Origin: an uncultured Eubacteriales bacterium
Lineage (GTDB): Bacteria > Bacillota > Clostridia > Christensenellales > CAG-917
DNA length: 15,806 nt
Direction of reading: 5' to 3'
NCBI GenBank assembly: GCA_900549225.1
Contig: URNP01000031.1
Coordinates: 1-15,806, forward strand
Shown: piece after piece, positions 7,957 to 14,790 of the stretch
How positions within the stretch are numbered: position 1 is the first letter of the stretch
How the letters are laid out: the number at the start of each line of letters is the position of its first letter
Translations under genes and position numbers: made by a program
The notes under the pieces: generated by a model
What the model was told of the DNA's origin: nothing
The model's input: only the letters and a program-made list of their open reading frames with translations
Databases searched by the model: none

Positions 7957-8118
7957 GCTTGCGTCGCAATCGCAAGATTGCGCTTTCGACTTTCGGCTTG
8001 CACTATACTGTGTTTGCCTTATTTAATTCCTCTCCCTATGCCGACTTTTGAAAAACATTGACGGGAAACGGAGGCTTAAAAACTTCAAAAAATCTATCCG
8101 CTTCCACATCAACGAGCG
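7935..8118 (-). ncRNA. Candidate small RNA between RR gene and terminator
   Basis: This is a hypothesis. A minus-strand transcript starting after a -10-like TATGTT (8125-8130) would run about 184 nt to the terminator at 7935-7956. It would contain a stable hairpin, CGCAATC/GATTGCG with a 4-nt loop (7965-7982), next to the terminator stem. It would also contain a purine-rich GGGAGAGGAA stretch near 8027-8036. Two small overlapping frames exist: 8023-8109 (28 residues from ATG) and 8036-8107 (23 residues from GTG, containing FFEVFKPPFPVNVFQKSA). Neither has a clear ribosome site. The segment may instead be the 3' untranslated tail of the operon, or a repeated element of this genome. I cannot match it to a known RNA family. 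Confidence 0.3.
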
Positions 8119-8124
8119 TAGTCT

Positions 8125-8152
8125 AACATACGAAGCGTGAAAAAAGCGTGAA
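8125..8152 (-). promoter_or_regulatory. Two heptamer direct repeats (11-bp period) overlapping a weak promoter
   Basis: On the minus strand TTCACGC occurs twice with 4 bp between copies (plus-strand AAGCGTGAA at 8133-8141 and 8144-8152). A -10-like TATGTT follows after four more bases. TTCACG in the first copy would serve as a poor -35 with a 16-bp spacer. SARP-family activators are known to bind heptamer direct repeats spaced 11 bp apart, and the response regulator encoded just upstream is of this class. That it binds here is inference. Confidence 0.4.
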
Positions 8153-8187
8153 CTGTCACAAATAATATGGAAAATTTTTATATTTTT

Positions 8188-8994
8188 TCATTTATTTCCG
8201 ATTCGTGAAGCCAAAATGTAGTCCAGCCTATTCTGCATATCGAACGACCAGTCGTAATTTATCAAAAATTCGTAGTTGTAATTCACGTCGTTTTCGTTCT
8301 GCAAGAACTCCCACAAATCGCAACGGCAAACGTCGACGTTGATTTGGGATTTACCTCTTGCGAATTTGACGATATGCTCGATTCTGTTTTGGCGCAGGAG
8401 CAAATCGAGCCTGCTTTTTGCGTTGCGGTAAAGCAATTTCGATTTTTCTACGTCGTGATCGGGCCAAAGTGCAGAAATCATCTCCGCCATAGACACGGAA
8501 TTGCCCTGTCTATAAAACAAATATGCGAGCATTTCTTTTGCTTTCGACAGCGAAAAATCCACGCTTTTGCCGTCTATTCTGAGGTCGAAAACGCCGAAAG
8601 TCTGTGCGTAGATATCTCTATCCGATTCCATACTCTCTTTTATGTGCACGATCGCGTTATGCAGTTTTTCTCTTGTGTATGGCTTGTAGCAAAATCCAAT
8701 TACGTTGTCGCCGACTTCTTCTCTTACCGCGCTCTCGTCCTGAATATATCCCGTGACGAAAACGATTTTGATTTTAGGATTGATTTGCACGAGTTTTTTT
8801 GCAAGATCCACACCGTTGATCCCGGGCATCATCACGTCCAAAAACGCGGCGTCAACCGCATGTTTTTGCGTATAATCCAAAAGCACGTCGATGTTGTTCA
8901 TAAACATCGAAACCTGAATCGAACCGTAATCCACAACGTTTTCGATAAAGTTTTTCAAAGGATTGAGTTCGTCGTCAACGACCACTATATTCAT
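8188..8994 (-). CDS. SAPR-family response regulator (REC plus SARP-type winged helix)
   Basis: This 268-residue protein is the cytoplasmic output partner of the kinase encoded just upstream. Residues 1-120 are a receiver domain: acidic D7/D8, phosphoacceptor D53 in FLDVMMPG, T81 and K104 in CYKPY. Residues about 131-222 are a SARP/AfsR-like winged helix (QTFGVFDLRIDGK, then SKAKEMLAYLFYR, then EMISALWPD). Full SAPR regulators carry a C-terminal BTAD domain of about 150 residues. Here only about 45 residues follow the winged helix, so that domain is truncated or lost. GGAGG lies 6 nt before the ATG, and the start overlaps the kinase gene by 20 bp, which implies translational coupling. It is the last gene of the operon. 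Target genes are unknown; the heptamer repeats just past its 3' end are a candidate site. Confidence 0.9.
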   Translation of the reverse strand: MNIVVVDDELNPLKNFIENVVDYGSIQVSMFMNNIDVLLDYTQKHAVDAAFLDVMMPGINGVDLAKKLVQINPKIKIVFVTGYIQDESAVREEVGDNVIGFCYKPYTREKLHNAIVHIKESMESDRDIYAQTFGVFDLRIDGKSVDFSLSKAKEMLAYLFYRQGNSVSMAEMISALWPDHDVEKSKLLYRNAKSRLDLLLRQNRIEHIVKFARGKSQINVDVCRCDLWEFLQNENDVNYNYEFLINYDWSFDMQNRLDYILASRIGNK

Positions 8995-10867
8995 TTTTAT
9001 CCTCCTTCGGAACGGTGATGGTCACCTTCGTTCCGCACCCCGGTTTAGTATCTACCGCAACCTCGAATCCCGTGATAAAGCATATCCTTTCTCTCGCGTT
9101 GCGCAAGCCAACGGAAGTCGGTTTGACCTCGTTCAAATCGAATCCGCAGCCGTTGTCTTCGATTGTGATAATCACGTTGTCGTCGCCGTCGTCGTCAGCC
9201 TTTATAAGCACGTAACCGTCGGGATCGTCAACGATTCCCGAGTACTTTATGGCGTTTTCGACAAAAGGCTGTAATGACAGAACCGGCACTTTAACGTCAT
9301 AATTTCCTATGTCTAACAGTAGATTTATGCAATTACCTTTGCTCAACTCAACGAGTCTTACGTAGTTAATAACGTTGTTGACTTCCTCGTCGAGTCCCAC
9401 CGATGTTTTGTGATCGGCGTCGACGAGAGTCCTTAGGTGCGAGGCAAATTCCGATATGGCCTCGTCGCCTTTGTCAAGGCTTGCGTGATACACCGCTTGT
9501 ATTGAAGCAAGGCTGTTGAAAATGAAATGCGGCTTGATTTGCGCCTTTAGCATATTGTTGCTGATTTCGGCAAGTTTTCTCTTGTACGATTCCGTTTGGA
9601 GTGCAGCCTTGTTTTTGTCCGCAATCTTTATGAAGTGCATCGTGAAAATCGCAAACATAATAAGCACCATTGCCAAAGCGGCAACCGATTCCGTGCCGAT
9701 TATGATTGCCTCGAGCATATCGAGCATCTGCGAACCGACTATGACCGTCAGACCGAACAGAACGACTATGTACACTTTTGCGAATCTCACGCCGTCGTAA
9801 ACGGACTTGAACACGGGATAATAAAGTTGCATCATACACACGATTTGGATAATCGGCGGAATAATGCGTTCCTTGTATCCGCTCAGCGAATAAAACGCCG
9901 CAATACACCCTACGTTGATAAGGCTAATCAGCGCAATCTCCCACTTTTTTGGCACTTTCATAATACCGTTTTTATTGAGATGCACGCAGAAAAGAACTAT
10001 CGTAACTATTGAAAACGCATAAAAAACTTCGGCTATGCAATTGTACAGAAGCGCGTTTGTGCTCAGCGAGAAATTCATAAGAATATCCACGGAGAATATG
10101 TACATCAAAACGATGAACAAAAGCAAAACCGTCAGCGACCACGAACGTCCTTGTTGCTCTTTGTAAATAATATTTGCGATAATATTGAGGAGAAGCAGAG
10201 CGAGCATCAAGCCCAAAACGACGAAAGCGAGTTGATCGCCGATCATAATCTGATTCGTTTTGAAATCCGAGCGCAGATAAAACGCATAGTGCATACCGCC
10301 CTCGTTGTTGTTGGATATTTCCACCACGACGTCGAGCACTTCGCCCTCGCTCACCTTGTACGGATACATGTTTTCCGCTCTGCCGTTGGATTTCGTGCCG
10401 TTCACGTCCTTGGACATAACGCCGTATTCAACGTTCAGAACGCCGTTTATATAAGTGCGATAAGCGCCGTCGTAATTGTTGGCAAAAACGAGAATTTCAA
10501 GCCCGGGTTTGACGTTTTCCACCGTGAGCCTGAACGAACCATACCCCGTTCTCGGCAATTTCTGTCCGCTGTTTGTGGTCTTCCCCGTCCACACGTCGGG
10601 CATAGACAAAAATCCGTCGGGCTCTGCGTTCTGAAGGTTGTCGGTGATTATCCACTTCTCGTAGTAGTATTCCCATTCGCCCGGAAGCACCACCCAATCT
10701 TCTCTGCCGTTCATATCTATTTTGCCGTGTTCGATTAGCGGCATATGGTAAATTTGAGGCAAGTAATGCGAGCAAACGTAAGTCAAAACCAAAATTAGCA
10801 GCGTTGCCAAAGCAAACGCAACGCTCCATATGACCGATTTGACTTTTTTGTTGCTTTTGATGCTCAT
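8975..10867 (-). CDS. 7TMR-DISM sensor histidine kinase (LytS/YesM-type kinase core)
   Basis: This 630-residue membrane sensor kinase has helix 1 at about residues 12-32 and then an extracytoplasmic beta-rich domain (about 40-200; GEWEYYY, GYGSFRL, YRTYINGV) resembling a galactose-binding jelly roll. About seven membrane helices span 208-413. The kinase core follows: phosphoacceptor His447 in QIKPHFIFNSL, N-box LQPFVENAIKYS (532-543), G1 box EDNGCGF (570-576), G2 box GLRNARERI (587-595), then GTKVTITVP. This core belongs to the His_kinase/HATPase group of LytS/YesM-type enzymes. A carbohydrate or cell-wall ligand is suggested by the jelly-roll domain but not shown. I chose ATG 10867, which sits right after GGGGGAGGAT, over a TTG at 10888. 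The Shine-Dalgarno to start spacing is tight. The gene is 37 bp after the TSCPD gene and overlaps its response regulator by 20 bp. Confidence 0.93.
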   Translation of the reverse strand: MSIKSNKKVKSVIWSVAFALATLLILVLTYVCSHYLPQIYHMPLIEHGKIDMNGREDWVVLPGEWEYYYEKWIITDNLQNAEPDGFLSMPDVWTGKTTNSGQKLPRTGYGSFRLTVENVKPGLEILVFANNYDGAYRTYINGVLNVEYGVMSKDVNGTKSNGRAENMYPYKVSEGEVLDVVVEISNNNEGGMHYAFYLRSDFKTNQIMIGDQLAFVVLGLMLALLLLNIIANIIYKEQQGRSWSLTVLLLFIVLMYIFSVDILMNFSLSTNALLYNCIAEVFYAFSIVTIVLFCVHLNKNGIMKVPKKWEIALISLINVGCIAAFYSLSGYKERIIPPIIQIVCMMQLYYPVFKSVYDGVRFAKVYIVVLFGLTVIVGSQMLDMLEAIIIGTESVAALAMVLIMFAIFTMHFIKIADKNKAALQTESYKRKLAEISNNMLKAQIKPHFIFNSLASIQAVYHASLDKGDEAISEFASHLRTLVDADHKTSVGLDEEVNNVINYVRLVELSKGNCINLLLDIGNYDVKVPVLSLQPFVENAIKYSGIVDDPDGYVLIKADDDGDDNVIITIEDNGCGFDLNEVKPTSVGLRNARERICFITGFEVAVDTKPGCGTKVTITVPKEDKNEYSGR

Positions 10868-10904
10868 ATCCTCCCCCTGAAAGTGCAAAAAACAGTCTGA
10901 AAAC

Positions 10905-11159
10905 TTAATTCATTTCGTTTTTCGCCTGGCGGACGGCGATTGCGAGTTGTCCTGCGCAGGACGTGTCCTTGAAGCCGCACTTGACGTCTTTGAGTTTGCT
11001 TTCGATTTGATCGACCGTCATACCGTCAACCAAAATGGGAATGGCTTTGAGATTGCCGGGGCAACCTCCCACGAAGCGAACGTTGGTGATAACGTCGCCG
11101 TCGATGTCGAAAGATATTTCTCTTGAGCAAGTGCCTTGCGTTTTGTACGTGTAATGCAT
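10905..11159 (-). CDS. TSCPD domain protein (TIGR03905 type)
   Basis: This 84-residue stand-alone TSCPD-type protein has four cysteines in the family arrangement: C11 (QGTCS), C33 (GGCPGN), C61 and C68 (KCGFKDTSCAGQLA). Its length matches the small single-domain family. Related TSCPD domains occur at the C terminus of some B12-dependent ribonucleotide reductases. The cysteines suggest metal binding, and the function of the stand-alone form is not established. GGAGT lies 6 nt before the ATG. It sits in the operon between the phosphoesterase (64 bp upstream) and the kinase (37 bp downstream). I see no functional link to two-component signalling beyond co-transcription. Confidence 0.88.
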   Translation of the reverse strand: MHYTYKTQGTCSREISFDIDGDVITNVRFVGGCPGNLKAIPILVDGMTVDQIESKLKDVKCGFKDTSCAGQLAIAVRQAKNEMN

Positions 11160-11223
11160 AAAAATACTCCTATATGAACGAATTTTGTGAATCTTTGCGG
11201 ACTATCTTGACCTCAAAGAATCG

Positions 11224-11784
11224 TCAGTCAAACTTATATTCTATCAACGTCTTGTCGCCTTCGAGAGTTTTGACTTTTACGCCGCTCTCGTCTAAAATCG
11301 CATACGAGCGTTCGACTCCTTCGGGAGAAAGTCCGAGCGCACCCACGCAGATATAAGCGACACCGTCGCAAACTTTGAGCATAGCGCGGTGGAAATGCCC
11401 GTAAAAGACGATATCTCCGCTTTTTGCGTCCTTGCTCGGCAAATCGGGATTGCATTTATGCCCGTGAGTGAAAAACACTCTGCGACCTTGCCAATCCGTC
11501 GAAAAATCTTCTCTTATGGGAAAGTCGCTTATCATCTGATCCACTTCGCTGTCACAGTTGCCTTTGATTACGGTGATAAAATCCTTTGAATCGTTGAGCA
11601 TTTTTGCAACGATCATAGGCGCATAGCCTTCGGGGAACGGATTGCGAGGGCCGTGATTGTATATATCGCCGAGCAACACGACTTTTGCGTCGTCGCCTTG
11701 CTTTCGAGCGTCGTTTACGATATCGAGAAATCTTTTGATATTTGCGCTCGAACCGTGAATGTCCGAACCGATAAAGAGTTTCAT
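11224..11784 (-). CDS. yfcE: YfcE-like metallophosphodiesterase
   Basis: This 186-residue calcineurin-like phosphoesterase is of the YfcE/MJ0936 group, small cytoplasmic phosphodiesterases using two metal ions (usually Mn). Metal and catalytic motifs are complete: D8 and H10 in GSDIHG, D40 in LLGDIYNHGP, N76 in KGNCD, H107 in THGH, and H130/H132 in YGHFHR. Length equals that of E. coli YfcE. The physiological substrate is unknown for the family. AAAGGAG lies 7 nt before the ATG at 11784, and the gene has its own near-consensus promoter. It is the first gene of the operon carrying the TSCPD protein and the two-component system. Confidence 0.9.
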   Translation of the reverse strand: MKLFIGSDIHGSSANIKRFLDIVNDARKQGDDAKVVLLGDIYNHGPRNPFPEGYAPMIVAKMLNDSKDFITVIKGNCDSEVDQMISDFPIREDFSTDWQGRRVFFTHGHKCNPDLPSKDAKSGDIVFYGHFHRAMLKVCDGVAYICVGALGLSPEGVERSYAILDESGVKVKTLEGDKTLIEYKFD

Positions 11785-11811
11785 TTCAATTCTCCTTTTC
11801 TTTTCAATGCG

Positions 11812-11840
11812 AGTATATCACAAGTATAGCGGATAGTCAA
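11812..11840 (-). promoter_or_regulatory. Extended -10 promoter of the yfcE-TSCPD-kinase-regulator operon
   Basis: On the minus strand TTGACT (11835-11840), a 17-bp spacer and TATACT (11812-11817) are near consensus, with TG one base before the -10. A TTTTGA direct repeat, spaced 13 bp, overlaps the -35. A second TATACT-like sequence lies within the spacer. Confidence 0.75.
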
Positions 11841-11880
11841 AAGTTACGTTCAAAATTGCCTCATTTTGCGAGATTTGCTC

Positions 11881-11909
11881 TTGCGAGAACAGTATAGATA
11901 TGTTATACT
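11881..11909 (+). promoter_or_regulatory. Extended -10 promoter of the glycoside hydrolase gene
   Basis: TTGCGA (11881-11886), a 17-bp spacer and TATACT (11904-11909) with TG one base before the -10. TTGCGAGA occurs at 11866-11873 and again at 11881-11888, covering the -35, so it could serve as a regulator site. The promoter is back to back with that of the yfcE operon. Confidence 0.75.
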
Positions 11910-11933
11910 AATGTAAACTATTTGGAGGAAAGT

Positions 11934-13694
11934 ATGAAAACAGTAAGACTTCGCACACCTTTCGAGGTTGGCTCAACACCGCTTGCGGAATATCCGCGTC
12001 CCCAGTTTGCAAGAAACAGTTACGTCACGCTCAACGGCGAATGGGACTATGCCATTTTGCGCAAGAGTGAAAGTTTCGGCGGAAAATATCAAGGCAAAAT
12101 CCTCGTTCCGTTTTCTCCCGAGTGTTTGCTTTCGGGACTTCCCGAGGGCACGAGAGTCACGCCCGACGACGCACTTTATTATCACCGCACCTTCAATCTT
12201 GACGAGAGTTTCGTCAAAGCAGTGACGGTTTTGCACTTCGACGCGGTGGATATGATTTGCTCCGTCAAACTCAACGGCATTTCGGTCGGCGACCATATCG
12301 GCGGTTACGTTCCCTTCTCTTTCGACGTTTCGGGCGCAGTCAAGGCGGGCGAAAACGTCATCGAACTCGTCGTCACAGACCCCTGCGACACGAGTTATCA
12401 CACTCACGCAAAACAATCCTCGAAACCGGGCGGAATCTGGTACACTCCGCAATCGGGTATCTGGCAAAGCGTATGGCTTGAAAGTATGGACGAAGTCTAC
12501 CTCAAAGACGTCACCATCGTGCCCGATATCGACACCGATACCATCAACTTCAAGTTTGACAAATCTGCAAACGTCCCCGTCGACGTCATCATTATGGACG
12601 GCAATGACGCAATATATTCTGGACAATTCGCAGGCGACACCGCAAGCATAAAACTTGAAAATTACGAACTTTGGTCACCCGAAAACCCCAAACTCTACGA
12701 CGTAGCGTTCAAAGTGGGCAACGATATAGTCAAATCCTACTTCGGTATGCGCAAGTTCAGTTGGGTCACAGACAGCAAGGGCTTCAAACGTATGGGTCTC
12801 AACAACAAGCCTTACTTCCACACGGGACTTCTCGACCAAGGTTATTGGTCGGACGGTATGCTCACTCCGCCCTCCAACGCGGCGCTCGAGTGGGACGTCA
12901 AAATGGTCAAATCAATGGGCTTCAATATGCTTAGAAAGCATATCAAAATCGAGCCTCTTCGCTGGTACTATCACTGCGACAAAGAAGGCATTTTGGTGTG
13001 GCAAGATATGGTCAGCGGCGGCACGAAGTACAACCTTATGTACATAGGACTTCTCGCAACCGTGTTTGAATACCACATCAAAGACGACAACGAAGCAGGC
13101 TACAAGAAACTCGCACGCGCAGACAAAGAGAGTCGCGACGAGTTTGAAAACGAACTTCGCGTGACGATGAATCATCTCAAAAACGTCGTTTCGCTCGCGG
13201 TATGGGTGCCCTTCAACGAAGGCTGGGGACAATTCGATTCCGTGCGTATAACCAAAGAGATGAAGAAGATCGACCCCACTCGTCTTATCGACAGCGTCAG
13301 CGGTTGGAACGATCAAGGCAAAGGCACTTCTGACACGAAGAGTTTGCACATTTACTTCAAGCCTTTGTTCGTGCCGAGAAACGACGACCGTTGCTATATC
13401 CTCAGCGAATTCGGCGGCTACGCAATCAAGACGGAAGGTCATATGTACTCTCCCGACAATCAATTCGGATACCGCATTTACAAGAAGCCCGAAGCACTTG
13501 CAAAGGCAATCAAAAAGCTCTACGAAAAGACTATCGTGCCTAAGATCGACAGAGGTCTTTCCGCAACCGTTTACACCGAAGTGAGCGACGTCGAGCAAGA
13601 AATGAACGGTCTTGTGACCTTCGACAGACGCGTCATCAAAGTGCCCGTCGACCTTATGCGCGAGATCAACGCACAACTGGTCATCAAAGACTGA
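11934..13694 (+). CDS. Glycoside hydrolase family 2 enzyme, cytoplasmic
   Basis: This 586-residue GH2 enzyme is of the beta-galactosidase/beta-glucuronidase/beta-mannosidase superfamily. It has an N-terminal jelly-roll sugar-binding domain (about 25-185; LNGEWDYA, YYHRTF, SVKLNG, GIWQSVWLE), an Ig-like sandwich (about 190-275), and a TIM barrel. The barrel carries acid/base Glu429 in WVPFNEGWGQ and nucleophile Glu492 in ILSEFGGY, both intact. There is no signal peptide, so it acts on imported or intracellular glycosides. It is much shorter than LacZ (about 1020), so I give no symbol. The ATG at 11934 has GGAGGAA 5-10 nt before it; the TTG at 11922 lies within that ribosome site. It has its own promoter, divergent from the two-component operon. 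Substrate specificity cannot be read from sequence alone. Confidence 0.9.
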   Translation: MKTVRLRTPFEVGSTPLAEYPRPQFARNSYVTLNGEWDYAILRKSESFGGKYQGKILVPFSPECLLSGLPEGTRVTPDDALYYHRTFNLDESFVKAVTVLHFDAVDMICSVKLNGISVGDHIGGYVPFSFDVSGAVKAGENVIELVVTDPCDTSYHTHAKQSSKPGGIWYTPQSGIWQSVWLESMDEVYLKDVTIVPDIDTDTINFKFDKSANVPVDVIIMDGNDAIYSGQFAGDTASIKLENYELWSPENPKLYDVAFKVGNDIVKSYFGMRKFSWVTDSKGFKRMGLNNKPYFHTGLLDQGYWSDGMLTPPSNAALEWDVKMVKSMGFNMLRKHIKIEPLRWYYHCDKEGILVWQDMVSGGTKYNLMYIGLLATVFEYHIKDDNEAGYKKLARADKESRDEFENELRVTMNHLKNVVSLAVWVPFNEGWGQFDSVRITKEMKKIDPTRLIDSVSGWNDQGKGTSDTKSLHIYFKPLFVPRNDDRCYILSEFGGYAIKTEGHMYSPDNQFGYRIYKKPEALAKAIKKLYEKTIVPKIDRGLSATVYTEVSDVEQEMNGLVTFDRRVIKVPVDLMREINAQLVIKD

Positions 13695-13755
13695 TATCGC
13701 AATAACGCCACTTTACACTGACGGATTGTAAGCGTAAAGTGCCGATCGTGCGATA
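13695..13755 (+). other. Nested inverted repeats after the GH2 gene
   Basis: TATCGCA (13695-13701) pairs with TGCGATA (13749-13755). Inside, CACTTTAC (13709-13716) pairs with GTAAAGTG (13734-13741). The structure begins right after the stop codon. It has no T-run, so it is not a canonical terminator. TGCGATAAT at 13749-13757 also resembles an extended -10 for thyA, without a good -35. Confidence 0.4.
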
Positions 13756-13789
13756 ATTGCATAACAAATCATAATAATCGCAACAACCG

Positions 13790-13837
13790 TTTTGCGCTTC
13801 GTTTTATGTGAGCGAAGCGCAAAACATAAAGTTTTTT
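13790..13837 (+). promoter_or_regulatory. Strong 12-bp hairpin with alternative fold upstream of thyA
   Basis: TTTTGCGCTTCG (13790-13801) and CGAAGCGCAAAA (13813-13824) form a perfect 12-bp stem with an 11-nt loop. TTTATG in the loop (13803-13808) could instead pair with CATAAA (13825-13830), just before a T-run (13832-13837). The two folds exclude each other. It may be a terminator of the upstream gene or a leader control element for thyA. Confidence 0.45.
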
Positions 13838-13860
13838 ATTTCACTCTACAGGACAAAACA

Positions 13861-14691
13861 ATGAGCATTGCTGACAAAATTTTTATCGATACTTGCAGAC
13901 AAATTCTTGACGAAGGAATAAGTGATGAAAACCTCCCCGTCCGCCCAAAATGGCTTGACGGAACGCCTGCGCACACCATAAAAAAGTTCTGCATCGTCAA
14001 CAGATACGACCTTTCAAAAGAGTTTCCGATCATCACGCTTCGTCGCACCGCTTTCAAATCCGCAATCGACGAAATCCTTTGGATTTGGCAAAAAAAGAGC
14101 AACAACGTACACGATTTGAACTCGCATATTTGGGACAGTTGGGCGGACGAAACGGGCTCTATCGGCAAGGCGTACGGCTATCAACTCGGCAAAAAAAGCA
14201 TCTATCCGGAGGGCGAATTCGACCAAGTGGACAGAGTGCTTTTTGACCTCAAACACAATCCGCAATCGAGGCGTATCCTCACCAATATCTACAATTTTGA
14301 GGACTTGCACGAGATGCACCTCTACCCTTGCGCATACTCGATGACTTTAAACGTCACGGGCAACAAACTCAACGGAATCCTCAATCAACGCAGTCAGGAT
14401 ACACTCACCGCAAACAATTGGAACGTTGTGCAATACGCAGTGCTTTTGCATATGTTTGCGCAAGTGAGCGGACTCGAAGCAGGTGAATTGGTGCACGTGA
14501 TAAGCGACGCTCATATTTACGACCGTCACGTGCCCATCGTCGAAGAAATTCTGAAGAATCCGCAATACCCTGCTCCGACCTTCAAAATGAACAAGGATAT
14601 CAAGAACTTCTACGATTTTACCGTTGACGATTTTGAACTCGAAAACTATCAGTACACCAAACTCGACAAGAAAATCGAAGTGGCAATCTGA
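13861..14691 (+). CDS. thyA: Thymidylate synthase
   Basis: This 276-residue ThyA makes dTMP from dUMP with 5,10-methylene-tetrahydrofolate, releasing dihydrofolate. Key residues are present: nucleophile Cys157 in LYPCAYS, the RSQD phosphate/dUMP loop (177-180), N186/N188 in ANNWNV, and D216/H218/Y220 in SDAHIYDRH. The usual PCH is PCA here, and the N of the DxHxYxNH motif is R. From memory these are normal variants in clostridial ThyA. The C terminus KIEVAI is intact, fitting the family's conserved C-terminal closure segment. AGGA (13850-13853) lies 7 nt before the ATG; an upstream TTG at 13792 falls inside the hairpin and is rejected. It is followed by folA, its metabolic partner, after 382 bp. 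Its last codons resemble the repeat that follows. Confidence 0.95.
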   Translation: MSIADKIFIDTCRQILDEGISDENLPVRPKWLDGTPAHTIKKFCIVNRYDLSKEFPIITLRRTAFKSAIDEILWIWQKKSNNVHDLNSHIWDSWADETGSIGKAYGYQLGKKSIYPEGEFDQVDRVLFDLKHNPQSRRILTNIYNFEDLHEMHLYPCAYSMTLNVTGNKLNGILNQRSQDTLTANNWNVVQYAVLLHMFAQVSGLEAGELVHVISDAHIYDRHVPIVEEILKNPQYPAPTFKMNKDIKNFYDFTVDDFELENYQYTKLDKKIEVAI

Positions 14692-14700
14692 CAAGAACCG

Positions 14701-14790
14701 AGGTTGCAATCCGACATAATACGTGCGACAATCCGACATAATACGTGCGACACTGACAAAAATTAAGGTTGCAATCCGACATAATTCGAC
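14701..14790. repeat. 22-bp tandem duplication with related partial copies
   Basis: A 22-bp unit (begins CAATCCGACATAA, ends GTGCGA) occurs twice in perfect tandem at 14707-14728 and 14729-14750. A partial third copy at 14772-14790 is preceded by the same AGGTTG that precedes the first copy (14701 and 14766), giving a 20-bp identity. The thyA 3' end (GCAATCTGACA from 14684) matches 10 of 11 positions of the unit start. There are no spacers of CRISPR type. Confidence 0.8.

Noticed and set aside
7942..7982. tRNA-like pair of GC hairpins
   Set aside because: There is no acceptor stem, T-loop or CCA context. One stem is better explained as a minus-strand terminator.
10868..10888. TTG start for the histidine kinase
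   Set aside because: It would translate through the GGGGGAGG ribosome site of the ATG at 10867, and no ribosome site precedes it.
12912..13676. Minus-strand open frame of 254 codons opposite the GH2 gene
   Set aside because: The plus strand encodes a complete GH2 catalytic domain here. The antisense frame has no recognisable domain and no start signals.
14701..14790. CRISPR-like repeat array
   Set aside because: The two perfect copies abut with no spacer, the third is partial, and no cas gene is near.
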